This document shows, piece by piece, positions 36,972 through 44,957 of a stretch of 46,123 bases of DNA. Position 1 is the stretch's first letter. Each line of letters opens with the position of its first letter. A program made the position numbers and the translations under genes. Origin of the DNA: an uncultured Bacteroidaceae bacterium (GTDB taxonomy: Bacteria; Bacteroidota; Bacteroidia; Bacteroidales; Bacteroidaceae). The notes under the pieces are model-generated. The model worked only from the letters and a program-made list of their open reading frames with translations, was not told the origin of the DNA and made no database searches. The stretch is taken from assembly GCA_905235575.1 (NCBI GenBank), contig CAJOLZ010000012.1:1-46123 (forward strand), written 5' to 3'.

Positions 36972-38165
36972 CTATGAGCCTGCTTTTCCTGTCAGAGTAT
37001 CCACCAGCCTGTCAATCTGCTCCTGCGTCATGCCATGGTTGAGCAGGAAAGAGGCGAAAGCTTTCCCGTAGTCAACATTGGGCAGTTCGGCCTCGTCCTC
37101 GACGTCGGCATAATACGTCAGGCACATATTGAGCCTCAGCGATACGAGTGCATCGCACACCTTGCGGTCCTTTTCCAGGTCGAGGAAATAATAGTTCTCG
37201 TAGGTCTTCAGATAGTCATACACCATTTCTTCGTAGGTGGCACCGCAAAGTCCCTCGAGCAGGGCACATACATATCCGGTGCGGTCCTTGCCCTCGACAC
37301 AATGTACGAGGTAGGGAGTCGGATGGGAGATGAGTTTCTGGAGGGCAACAATCAGCGAGTCGTTGAAGGCATCCGCCGTAGGATCAGCCTTCAACGGACA
37401 CAGTATCACGTCGTCGTTCTCCCACAATGTGCGGCTGTACGGTGGCATGTCGTAACTTTGCATTTTCTCCTTTGTGTCGGCAAGGTTGAGCACGGTCCGA
37501 ACTCCTTGTCCTTCAATATAGTCCGAAACATAATAGGCGCGGCATATCTCGTCGCTGAAAGGCGATGATGTGCGGTACAGCAATCCGGGTGCGATGTTGC
37601 CTACCGTCACTTCGCGCGCATTGGCAAACGCCTCGTCCGAGGGATATTTCGTGCGCTCGTTGGAGTACGTCATGCTCAATGCCTCCTGCACGTCAATCTT
37701 GCCTCCTTTCTCTTTCAACTTGATGGTGATTCGTGTTCCTTCCAGCCCTGTGAGCTCCTCGGGAAGTCCGACGTTGTTGGCCGTAAAGCAGATGGTGGGG
37801 TAGGTCGGGTATGCCACACATAGATACTCTCCGTTGCGGCCGTAGAATCCGTCGTAGTAGGGCATGTCGATTTTCTTCTTCCCGATGGTGATTGTAATGA
37901 CATCGCCGAGTGTGAATCCGGCTTTCGCCATGTCCTCGGCAGTGAAATCCAACATCGCAGCTCCGAACTCGTTGTACGATTCGATTGTGTTGTAGGATTT
38001 GATTGTACAGGTCAGCATCGGCACGTTACCGCCATCTTCGTCGTCATCGTCAGAGCACGAAGATGCCATGCTCAGCATACCGACAAACAGTAGGGTGAAG
38101 GACATCCGGCATATATTCTGAAATGATGCATGCGGATGAGCGTCTCTTAGTTGAATCTTTGTCAT
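36972..38165 (-). CDS. Tyrosine-phosphatase-like lipoprotein
   Basis: The 397-residue protein has a lipoprotein signal ending in MASSC (Cys37) and an acidic stretch (SDDDDEDGG). Residues about 50-160 form an unrecognised beta-rich domain. Residues about 170-390 are a protein-tyrosine/dual-specificity phosphatase-like domain with the CX5R loop HCVEGKDRTG (Cys289, Arg295), preceded by VRTVLNLAD and LWENDDVILCPL. The layout resembles exported bacterial phosphatases acting on phosphopeptides or phosphoinositides. It should sit on the envelope. ATG 38105 (Met21) would give a more compact signal peptide. Confidence 0.83.
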   Translation of the reverse strand: MTKIQLRDAHPHASFQNICRMSFTLLFVGMLSMASSCSDDDDEDGGNVPMLTCTIKSYNTIESYNEFGAAMLDFTAEDMAKAGFTLGDVITITIGKKKIDMPYYDGFYGRNGEYLCVAYPTYPTICFTANNVGLPEELTGLEGTRITIKLKEKGGKIDVQEALSMTYSNERTKYPSDEAFANAREVTVGNIAPGLLYRTSSPFSDEICRAYYVSDYIEGQGVRTVLNLADTKEKMQSYDMPPYSRTLWENDDVILCPLKADPTADAFNDSLIVALQKLISHPTPYLVHCVEGKDRTGYVCALLEGLCGATYEEMVYDYLKTYENYYFLDLEKDRKVCDALVSLRLNMCLTYYADVEDEAELPNVDYGKAFASFLLNHGMTQEQIDRLVDTLTGKAGS

Positions 38166-38227
38166 AGCTTACAAATGTTTAAAGTTTATTGTATCGCAAT
38201 ATCAGTTTCTATGTCTCTGCAACATGG

Positions 38228-38235
38228 CAAAGGTA
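38228..38235 (-). promoter_or_regulatory. Candidate -7 element for phosphatase gene
   Basis: The minus strand reads TACCTTTG, 62 bp upstream of the start codon. The -33 element is not clear. Confidence 0.4.
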
Positions 38236-38391
38236 AATATAAATTCTGAAAAAACAGGACTATCTCTGTCGATATTTTTTTTGAACGATAGTTTACACAT
38301 CCTTTTCCCTACAAAAAACGATGCCATCATAAAAATAAAATGAAGAAAAGAAAAAAGTGACCAAATGTGAATAATGTAATGAAATTATTGT

Positions 38392-38399
38392 TAACTTTG
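38392..38399 (+). promoter_or_regulatory. Candidate -7 element for GH-A glycosidase gene
   Basis: TAACTTTG, 94 bp upstream of the start codon, in an A+T-rich region. No strong -33 TTTG is seen. Confidence 0.45.
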
Positions 38400-38493
38400 C
38401 CGAAACAAATAAAGGATGAGAGAAAAAGGAACTGAACTTGAACTGAATGACTTTAATAAACTATAGACTTAACCAATCAAAAAACTCAAGACC

Positions 38494-40200
38494 ATGAAGA
38501 AGAACATTTTAATTGCGCTCTTATCAGCATTCTGTTTGACTGTGTCGGCCCAACCAACAGGCAGAAGAGGGAACAACCAAGCTTCAAAACCGGTGACGAT
38601 AGACAATATCGATTGTCTGTTTGATACAGGATTTGAGGTGAAACCCGTGACAATCTTGTCCAAACAAGAGGCTCAAGAGAAGAATGTGCCATCGGCACTG
38701 GTGCGTAACCCTAACGAGAAACTGGCCGTCATGGCAAAAGACAAGAACGGGAAACTGCAGCCGTTTTACGTGAAAGGCATCGAAGTCGGCTTTTGGGACA
38801 CGAGAAGAGGTGAACCTAAGACGGACTACGACAAGGTTTTTGACGCTTACAACAAAGTCGGGTCAAACACGGTGATGTATATGATACATTGGGGAGACAT
38901 TGAGCCTCAGGATGGTAATTTCGACTTCTCTTATACCGACGATATCGTGGAAAAGGCAAAGCGTCACAATCTTAAAATCGTGTGGATTCTTTTCATGCAC
39001 GAGCAATTCGACATGCCATTCCTGCCCGACCCCGAGAAACAATGGATGTATAACCTCGATACCCGCGATGGAGTCAATTACGCCATACAATGGGTAAAGG
39101 ACAACGAAGGAAACATCATAAAAGATATTCCGTCACAAAGAGCGAAGAAATATTCCGAGATAATGCCATGCTATTCGCATCCGGTTGTTTACAGCAAAAT
39201 TATAAGAATGCTGGATAAGTTGGCAGCCCGTTATGCCAATTCAGAGACTGTGATTGGTGTTCAGATTGGCAACGAGGAACATTTCAGTTATCAGGGAGAT
39301 GACGCAGACTACAATCCCTATACCCTTGCATTGTTTGAAAAATGGAAAAAACAGACTCGCGAGACCAGGTGGCTCCGCTTCAAAATGGATATGGTCAATT
39401 TATGGTTCTCGAGGTTTACGACCGCCTGGCACCAGCAAGCCCCGTATCAGATTACGATGATCAATCCCATTGGCGGTGGTCCGGAGAAGGGCGAGGCAGA
39501 TATCATCAACAAGACCGGCACCGACGCAACCACGTTCCGCGACAGTAAGATAGATGCCATCGCTTCTATGTATTATGGCACATCTGCAGCCAAACAGTGG
39601 AAGAATCTCGACCAGGTTTACAAGATTAACAACACCTATAGTTATGCTACCCAGCTTCCGGTCCTGATTAGTACGGAGATTGGTATCAGATTCAACACAT
39701 GGGCCATTACTCAGGAGTATATGATCAATTTCATAGAGCGAGGCTCGCAGGGATTTGCCGTCTTCTCGTACGGCGGTGTGGGCAGCCGCGACGGAGTACC
39801 TAATGAGGCTGGCGAATGTTACAGAAAATTCATGGCCATGGTGACCGCAAACGAGGATATCATCTGGACGGGTCTGCCTGGTACCGGAAACAATATCTCA
39901 ATCACCGCCACCTATGGCGAAGGAAAGATTAGTTGCCTGCATAACGGCGATGATGCAACGCTCGGAATCCTACATTTCCCCGACGATATGGCCGAGAATG
40001 TTAAGGTAAGAACAGCCGAAATACCCATAGAGGTAATGGTGAAGAAGGCAGGCAAATATATCATCGAAATATATAAGGATGGAAATTTGCTCGCTACCTA
40101 TAATGAAGACATGAAAGCATCAAAGGGTAAGAGCTTCTATGTCAATATGTCAAACAAGGAAGCAGCCTTCGTCAAAGTCAAGAGTCAGGGCTCAAAATAA
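38494..40200 (+). CDS. Exported clan GH-A glycosidase (GH42/GH35-like)
   Basis: The 568-residue protein has a signal peptide (MKKNILIALLSAFCLTVSA, cleavage before QPTG). A TIM barrel spans about residues 90-450: GSNTVMYMIHWGDIEPQDG near the start, the likely acid/base Glu261 in QIGNEEH, and the likely nucleophile Glu395 in LISTEIG. A C-terminal beta domain follows. The pattern is that of beta-galactosidase-like enzymes of clan GH-A; the exact GH family is uncertain. The gene appears richer in A+T than its neighbours. A strong terminator follows, so it is a single-gene unit. Confidence 0.85.
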   Translation: MKKNILIALLSAFCLTVSAQPTGRRGNNQASKPVTIDNIDCLFDTGFEVKPVTILSKQEAQEKNVPSALVRNPNEKLAVMAKDKNGKLQPFYVKGIEVGFWDTRRGEPKTDYDKVFDAYNKVGSNTVMYMIHWGDIEPQDGNFDFSYTDDIVEKAKRHNLKIVWILFMHEQFDMPFLPDPEKQWMYNLDTRDGVNYAIQWVKDNEGNIIKDIPSQRAKKYSEIMPCYSHPVVYSKIIRMLDKLAARYANSETVIGVQIGNEEHFSYQGDDADYNPYTLALFEKWKKQTRETRWLRFKMDMVNLWFSRFTTAWHQQAPYQITMINPIGGGPEKGEADIINKTGTDATTFRDSKIDAIASMYYGTSAAKQWKNLDQVYKINNTYSYATQLPVLISTEIGIRFNTWAITQEYMINFIERGSQGFAVFSYGGVGSRDGVPNEAGECYRKFMAMVTANEDIIWTGLPGTGNNISITATYGEGKISCLHNGDDATLGILHFPDDMAENVKVRTAEIPIEVMVKKAGKYIIEIYKDGNLLATYNEDMKASKGKSFYVNMSNKEAAFVKVKSQGSK

Positions 40201-40242
40201 GGCCCTTGACGTTCGATAAAAGTCGAAAATCACAGCATCATC

Positions 40243-40284
40243 AGTCCGCAATGCCGATCTGCCGGCATTGCGGACTTCTTTTTT
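40243..40284 (+). terminator. Rho-independent terminator after GH-A gene
   Basis: AGTCCGCAATGCCG at 40243-40256 pairs perfectly over 14 bp with 40263-40276 around a 6-nt loop, followed by a T-rich tail. It could work in both directions. Confidence 0.92.
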
Positions 40285-40363
40285 ATGCGAACCGTTCATT
40301 CGGACTTATGTCAGCGCCGCAAATGTCGCAAACCGTTCGACGTTGAAAGTTTTGTCAGCGTGA

Positions 40364-40443
40364 CGCTCCACGGTGCGACAAGTGTCGCACCACAGTGCGT
40401 AGGCTGTCGCAGCACGGTGCGTTGAACGATGCACTGCGGTGGG
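40364..40443. repeat. 22-bp-period array R10
   Basis: Units start at 40364, 40386, 40408 and 40430; the first begins CGCT and the last TGCA, so the ends are degenerate. It lies between the convergent GH-A and GNAT genes, after the GH-A terminator. Confidence 0.82.
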
Positions 40444-40500
40444 TCATAATGACATAAATCCCAATGACTGATTAGTATTCTACTCGCATTTGAATGTTAT

Positions 40501-40992
40501 TCATCCTTTTCGGGTTAATCGTTCCAATGCTGCAGTGTCCAGTCGGTAAATGGTCCATTCCTTCATGGGCACGGCTCCGAGCGACAGATAAAAGTCGATG
40601 CTGGGCTGGTTCCAGTTGAGACACGTCCATTCCATGCGCCCGCAATGATGCTCGTGTGCTATCCCGACCAGATGCAGCAGGAGAGCCTTGCCATAGCCTT
40701 TGCCACGCTCTTCCGGCCACACGAACAGGTCTTCCAGATACAGACCGGAGTGTCCGATGAACGTCGAGAAATTGTAGAAGTAGAGCGCGAAGCCCACCTT
40801 GCGACCATTCACTACGGCAAAAACGGCCTCAGCTCTGTGCTCGTCGAACATTTCACGTTCCAGCACCTCTGGCGAAGCAATCACCTCGTTCTCCATCTTT
40901 TCATACCGGGCAATCCCCCGTATGAATTCCAGCAGCAGCGGCACGTCCAGCCGTTCTGCCTTGCGAATCAAGATATTGTCTTTATTTGTCAT
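40501..40992 (-). CDS. GNAT acetyltransferase
   Basis: From the ATG at 40992 the product has 163 residues and a full GNAT fold: LIRKAERLDVPLLLEFIR at the start, then LYLEDLFVWPEERGKGYGKALL containing the acetyl-CoA-binding RGKGYG loop, and WNQPSIDFYLSLGA near the C-terminus. The order resembles diamine (spermidine/spermine) N-acetyltransferases. The true substrate is unknown. Eight more N-terminal residues are possible from 41016. Confidence 0.85.
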   Translation of the reverse strand: MTNKDNILIRKAERLDVPLLLEFIRGIARYEKMENEVIASPEVLEREMFDEHRAEAVFAVVNGRKVGFALYFYNFSTFIGHSGLYLEDLFVWPEERGKGYGKALLLHLVGIAHEHHCGRMEWTCLNWNQPSIDFYLSLGAVPMKEWTIYRLDTAALERLTRKG

Positions 40993-41051
40993 ATTCAATC
41001 TTAACTCAATATCCATACAGGACTAACGCATCGGCTCCAAGTCCTTACAGA

Positions 41052-41092
41052 ATAATGCTATGTGGCCGATCTTCATAAATTGGAATTTATCC
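41052..41092. repeat. 41-bp direct repeat, left copy
   Basis: It starts ATAATGCTATGTGG and contains TCATAAATTGGAATTTA. A second copy with four mismatches lies at 46001-46041. This copy covers the last codons and stop of the TfoX-like gene. Confidence 0.7.
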
Positions 41093-41408
41093 GATTTCTC
41101 TTGGATTTGGGTTCTGGGAGATTCCTGCATGTTTCCATGACTAACTTGGAAAGATATTCATGATCATCTACATCTGCTATGTAGAAATACTCCTTTGCGC
41201 CCTCATAGGGCGGACGCAATTCTTCCGTCCTGAGCAAAGGACGTACTGTTTCGGTAGGTTTCAGATAGAAACAGTCATCACAGATAAGACCAAACATCTT
41301 TCCACCGCAATAGATTCCATAGTCCCCAAACATTTTCTTGGCTACTATATCACCGGCTCCCGAACATTGGTCAACAATATACTGCACAAAGTCTATACTG
41401 CTTGCCAT
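41073..41408 (-). CDS. TfoX N-terminal-domain protein
   Basis: The 111-residue protein matches the TfoX/Sxy N-terminal domain: FVQYIVDQCSGAGDIVAKKMFGDYGIY, then GKMFGLICDDCFYLKP and PPYEGAKEYFYI. Stand-alone versions are common in Bacteroidota and are not known to control competence. Function is unknown. Its stop codon lies inside the 41-bp repeat. Confidence 0.82.
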   Translation of the reverse strand: MASSIDFVQYIVDQCSGAGDIVAKKMFGDYGIYCGGKMFGLICDDCFYLKPTETVRPLLRTEELRPPYEGAKEYFYIADVDDHEYLSKLVMETCRNLPEPKSKRNRINSNL

Positions 41409-41522
41409 AAAATCCGATTTATCTGCTATTCTTTTGTGAACTTTTAAACTGACACTATGGGAATAATTACCATCAGTAACAGCGTAATCTCCACCAATAC
41501 GAATGACCCGAAATTTTCTGTA

Positions 41523-42683
41523 TCAGTAGGCATAGACTAATCCGTATTTCTCATGCAGACGGCGAAGGGTGTCGTCAGATTTCATCTTCTGGAGACAAGA
41601 GTTTACCATCTGCATTAAGTCATCCTGCCCCTTCTGCATCAGCACGCCAATTTCTCCGTGAGTGAAAGGCTTGTCGAGCAGCGGTGCTGCGAGGCGGCTG
41701 TCTGTCTGCACATAATAGGGAGCCTCAGTTATCTCTGTTATCATTACATCGGCCTCTCCCTCTGCTATGAGCGTGGGGATTTCCTCATTCTTCTGGTGGA
41801 CAATAATCGTTGCGTGTGTCAGGTTCTCGTTGGCGAATTTCTCGTTCAGCCCACCGGGATTCACCATCACCCGCACTTCGGGCTTGTCTATATCAGCCAG
41901 CGACGTATATCGGTCACGCTCTGATGCACGGCACAGAATGGTCTTTCCGTTTGCCAGGTAGCCCTCGCTCATCAGCATCGTCTCCTTTCGGGTATCGGTT
42001 ATGGTGATGCCGCCAATGGCAAGGTCGAAGGTCTGAGGCTCTGCCAAGACATCGGCAGTCAGCGTAGGCCACGAGGTCTTGACGAATACTATCTCAACGC
42101 CCAGTCCTTTTGCAATCTCCTTAGCCACCTCAATGCCGAAGCCCCAATATGTACCATCTGGTTCACAGAAGGACAGCGGACGGTAGTCGCCCGTAGTGCC
42201 TACGAGCAATGTGTCCCGCTCCACAATCTCGGCCACCTTTCCGTCAAGAGGTATGTCTGTATAGGTCGAAAGGATGAAAACCGAATGCTGTCCATTCTCC
42301 TTTCCAAACTGGATGGCATCTTTTAGTGAGGTTTCAGGAAAGAGTTTCGTGCTGTCAAAGTAATACAGCCCGTTCTCTGTATTCAGCCAACCACCTACAT
42401 AGCCGTCGTGACTAAGTGCATGGCGGACAACCCTATCGAGCTGGTTGCGAGAGTGGCTGTCCTGAGTCTCTGCATAGCTGACAGCAATACCCTCGGTCGG
42501 TTCCGTCATTGTACGGATGTCGAGCGTAAATCCGTCGGGATGAGCCTGTGAATAATTCCATACCTTGTCAGCAATAGTCGCTACGTTTCCTTGTCCTGTA
42601 GAGTTATCACTGTTTGAGCATGCTGTGAAAACCGTACCACAGCAAAGGGTCAATAAGAGGTAAAACCCATAGCACGTTTTCAT
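41523..42683 (-). CDS. PheC-like solute-binding lipoprotein with extra N-terminal domain
   Basis: Starting at ATG 42683, the 386-residue protein has a lipoprotein signal (lipobox VFTAC). Residues about 35-150 form an unidentified domain (GYVGGWLNTENGLYYFDST, GQHSVFILST). Residues about 155-380 match family 3 solute-binding proteins, closest to cyclohexadienyl dehydratase PheC: LLVGTTGDYRPLSF, AIGGITITDTRKETM and VMVNPGGLNEKFA. It may be a periplasmic dehydratase or a binding protein. A longer start at 42758 exists but gives no better signal peptide. Confidence 0.8.
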   Translation of the reverse strand: MKTCYGFYLLLTLCCGTVFTACSNSDNSTGQGNVATIADKVWNYSQAHPDGFTLDIRTMTEPTEGIAVSYAETQDSHSRNQLDRVVRHALSHDGYVGGWLNTENGLYYFDSTKLFPETSLKDAIQFGKENGQHSVFILSTYTDIPLDGKVAEIVERDTLLVGTTGDYRPLSFCEPDGTYWGFGIEVAKEIAKGLGVEIVFVKTSWPTLTADVLAEPQTFDLAIGGITITDTRKETMLMSEGYLANGKTILCRASERDRYTSLADIDKPEVRVMVNPGGLNEKFANENLTHATIIVHQKNEEIPTLIAEGEADVMITEITEAPYYVQTDSRLAAPLLDKPFTHGEIGVLMQKGQDDLMQMVNSCLQKMKSDDTLRRLHEKYGLVYAY

Positions 42684-42768
42684 TAAGCCAGAAGAACAAT
42701 AACAAATTCGCTTGATTATTGCCTTGACGGGAAAAGGTCGCATGATATACATTTTCATTGTTTCTTAA

Positions 42769-42843
42769 TTATAATGTCTCCAGCAGATTGCCAATACACT
42801 GGTCACCCAGCTGCAGCAGGTCTTTGTGCTGATTTACATCCAT
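42769..42843 (-). CDS. Possible 24-residue ORF
   Basis: An ATG at 42843 opens a short frame starting MDVNQHKDLLQLGDQ and ending at 42769, 10 bp downstream of the cyclophilin gene. It is isolated by stops upstream. It has an amphipathic look but no known relative, and may be chance. Confidence 0.2.
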   Translation of the reverse strand: MDVNQHKDLLQLGDQCIGNLLETL

Positions 42844-42853
42844 AAAATTTTTA

Positions 42854-43585
42854 TCATTCTATCACTGAGATCCTCATTTCTATGTCATCCACAGGTCTGT
42901 CACCACGTCCCGTAGCCGAGTTCTGTATCATTTCAACGACATCAAGGCCATCTTCCACCTCACCGAATACGGTATATTGACCGTCAAAGTGGGGAGTACC
43001 ACCAATGCTTGAGTAGATTTTCTGTTGTTCATCGGACAGTCCTGTATAGTCGGCAGCTTGCTTCTCTGCCTCCGCTGCCAGCTTGTCTTGAAGCTCTTGC
43101 AGTCCAGCGCGATTCCTTTCACGGCGCATCTGCATGATTTCGTCACGATGTTCCGAAGCCAATTGATTGAAAATCTGTTGCGCCTTCTGCATCTTCAACT
43201 GCTTGGAGAACTGGCGAAGCTGACCTTCATTGTACTTCTGTCCCCACACGATGTAGAACTGTGAACCACTGCTTCTACGCTCAGGGTTCACCTCGTCGCC
43301 TTGCCTGGCAGCGGCCAATGCTCCACGCTTATGGAACAGACCATCCTTGATTTCTGCTTCGAGGGTATAGTCTGGCCCCCCCACACCTAACATCTTCCCG
43401 GCAGGTGCATCCTTGGAGTCGGGGTCACCCCCCTGAATCATAAAGTCCTTGATTACCCGATGGAACAGCGTACCATCATAATAGCCCTCCTTCACCAGTT
43501 TTATGAAATTGTCGCGGTGGATGGGAGTCTCGTCATACAGGCGAACAATGATGTCGCCCAACATTGTCTGAATTTTAACTTTCAT
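42854..43585 (-). CDS. Cyclophilin-type peptidyl-prolyl isomerase
   Basis: The 243-residue product is a cyclophilin: GDIIVRLYDETPIHRDNF, LFHRVIKDFMIQGGD with the catalytic Arg, GSQFYIV, and HFDGQYTVFGEVEDG. A long helical insertion (about residues 125-185, rich in Lys, Glu and Gln) splits the domain, as in several Bacteroidota cyclophilins. No signal peptide is present from ATG 43585, so it is probably cytoplasmic. It catalyses proline cis-trans isomerisation. It starts 8 bp after the PPC-domain gene. Confidence 0.92.
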   Translation of the reverse strand: MKVKIQTMLGDIIVRLYDETPIHRDNFIKLVKEGYYDGTLFHRVIKDFMIQGGDPDSKDAPAGKMLGVGGPDYTLEAEIKDGLFHKRGALAAARQGDEVNPERRSSGSQFYIVWGQKYNEGQLRQFSKQLKMQKAQQIFNQLASEHRDEIMQMRRERNRAGLQELQDKLAAEAEKQAADYTGLSDEQQKIYSSIGGTPHFDGQYTVFGEVEDGLDVVEMIQNSATGRGDRPVDDIEMRISVIE

Positions 43586-43593
43586 ATCTCTTC

Positions 43594-44031
43594 TTATTTG
43601 AAATTCCAAAATCCTGTACCCGTTTCAGGGTCAAACTTTTGAGCTATTGCCCCGCCAATTGTCGGTCGAAGTTCTATCTCTGCTGTATAGAGGACAGTTG
43701 TTGCTTTCAGATGCCCTCCGGCCATTCCATGCTGACCATCTTTCTTGAAGGAGAACAGGGCATGGGTGTGATGATAGAGTTGGTCGTCTTCACCAGACAC
43801 GATATTGCCATTGAGCGATACCAGTTCCAGCATCCCCTCTATTAACTCTGTTTCAAACGCTCTTGTCTCTGGAATGAAAACTTGTAACTCAGCACTGCCA
43901 CAACCGCCTATGCCTGAGAAAATGGCAGACGGAATGGATTCCTTACGGCATACTTCAAGGATATTTGCTATCACTTCATCGCCACGATCCATGCGGATGT
44001 AGTACGTTTCTCCAATCTTCTTGTATTCCAT
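43594..44031 (-). CDS. PPC/DUF296-domain protein
   Basis: The 145-residue protein spans a single PPC (DUF296) domain: YYIRMDRGDEVIANILEVCR at the start, IFSGIGGCGSAELQVF, LVSLNGNIV, and HTHALFSF and GGHLKATTV containing the conserved His residues. Family members form trimers; some plant members carry DNA-binding AT-hooks, but none is present here. The function of bacterial stand-alone PPC proteins is unknown. Confidence 0.88.
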   Translation of the reverse strand: MEYKKIGETYYIRMDRGDEVIANILEVCRKESIPSAIFSGIGGCGSAELQVFIPETRAFETELIEGMLELVSLNGNIVSGEDDQLYHHTHALFSFKKDGQHGMAGGHLKATTVLYTAEIELRPTIGGAIAQKFDPETGTGFWNFK

Positions 44032-44060
44032 AATGCTATAAATGATTATCTGTTAATTAT

Positions 44061-44957
44061 TCAATCCGTATTGAACTCCACCAGTTTATCGTTACATGCA
44101 CCACAATTACTGCAACCGTTGCAGGTCATCTGGCTGCCACAGGTAGCGCAGTGCTCACGAAAGAAAGGCTCTGGTGATATGATATGAGTTCCGAAGAGCG
44201 TTCCTTCCGGCAAGCGCAGCAGCCTTGGAACTTTACGTCCCTGATAACTCAGTCCAGAAAGAAAAGCCTGCTTGCTCTGTGTACGTTTGTCAGGTATGCG
44301 GTAGGTCTTGCCGTCTTTCTCGAACACGGTACCCGTCTCGATGAAGTTGAAAGTCACGTCGTATTTCCGGCATTGGTCACTCAACAGCTTTACCCATTCA
44401 TAGCGGCAAGGACGCGCGCCATCGTAGTTCTCGCCACCGCAAAGCACTTCCTCTATGAGTCCTGTCCGTAGGTATTCTTCAGCATCAACAGGACCTATAT
44501 AGGGAGCTGCCATGAACCCACGGTGCTTGGCTGGTGTATCAGTGAGAATGGGCAAGCGCTCGTCAGCCCGTGCCTGATTCTCCGTGGTAACGCTGAGCAT
44601 CACGTTATCGTATCCCTCTCCCCAGTCTTTTGGCAGACAATTAGCAAACCGCTGTGGACGCTTGGTAAGCAGACGGAAGAAGATGTCTGGACGTTGACGG
44701 ATGATATGCCATGCCTCGTCGCGCCACGGGTCGGCTTCCTCTACAAAGAAGTCGGAGGAAAGCCCTACATAGAGTGTCATGCCCGATGGCAGTTTGAAGC
44801 GTCCGTCGCGCCGTCGCTGTATAGGCAAGGTGAAGTTCTCCGTGCGGAAAACGTGCGAAGTATCGAGGCCGCGCTTGCCATCGAGGAAATACATATAACA
44901 ATGCGCACAACCCTCGCTCACTTTATGGCAACCATGCCAGGGATTCCAAATGATCAT
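44061..44957 (-). CDS. DUF5131 (phage Gp37/Gp68-like) protein with Cys-rich tail
   Basis: The 298-residue protein begins WNPWHGCHKVSEGCAHCY, the DUF5131 start with Cys10, Cys17 and Cys20, a radical-SAM-like arrangement. FFRLLTKRPQR and VMLSVTTENQ segments follow, typical of the family. The C-terminus adds a Cys-rich tail (CATCGS, CNGCSNCGAC), possibly a metal-binding module. The family is common on phages and mobile elements, and its function is not established. It overlaps the AlkZ-like gene by 4 bp. Confidence 0.85.
   Translation of the reverse strand: MIIWNPWHGCHKVSEGCAHCYMYFLDGKRGLDTSHVFRTENFTLPIQRRRDGRFKLPSGMTLYVGLSSDFFVEEADPWRDEAWHIIRQRPDIFFRLLTKRPQRFANCLPKDWGEGYDNVMLSVTTENQARADERLPILTDTPAKHRGFMAAPYIGPVDAEEYLRTGLIEEVLCGGENYDGARPCRYEWVKLLSDQCRKYDVTFNFIETGTVFEKDGKTYRIPDKRTQSKQAFLSGLSYQGRKVPRLLRLPEGTLFGTHIISPEPFFREHCATCGSQMTCNGCSNCGACNDKLVEFNTD

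Larger units (their letters stand above)
38166..38493. other. Divergent intergenic promoter region
   Basis: A+T-rich interval between the phosphatase and glycosidase genes. It contains one candidate -7 element for each direction and no recognisable gene. Confidence 0.6.

Noticed and set aside
41457..41540. 27-codon open frame on the plus strand overlapping the 3' end of the PheC-like gene
   Set aside because: It overlaps a real gene in antisense, has no promoter or known relative, and its length is within chance.
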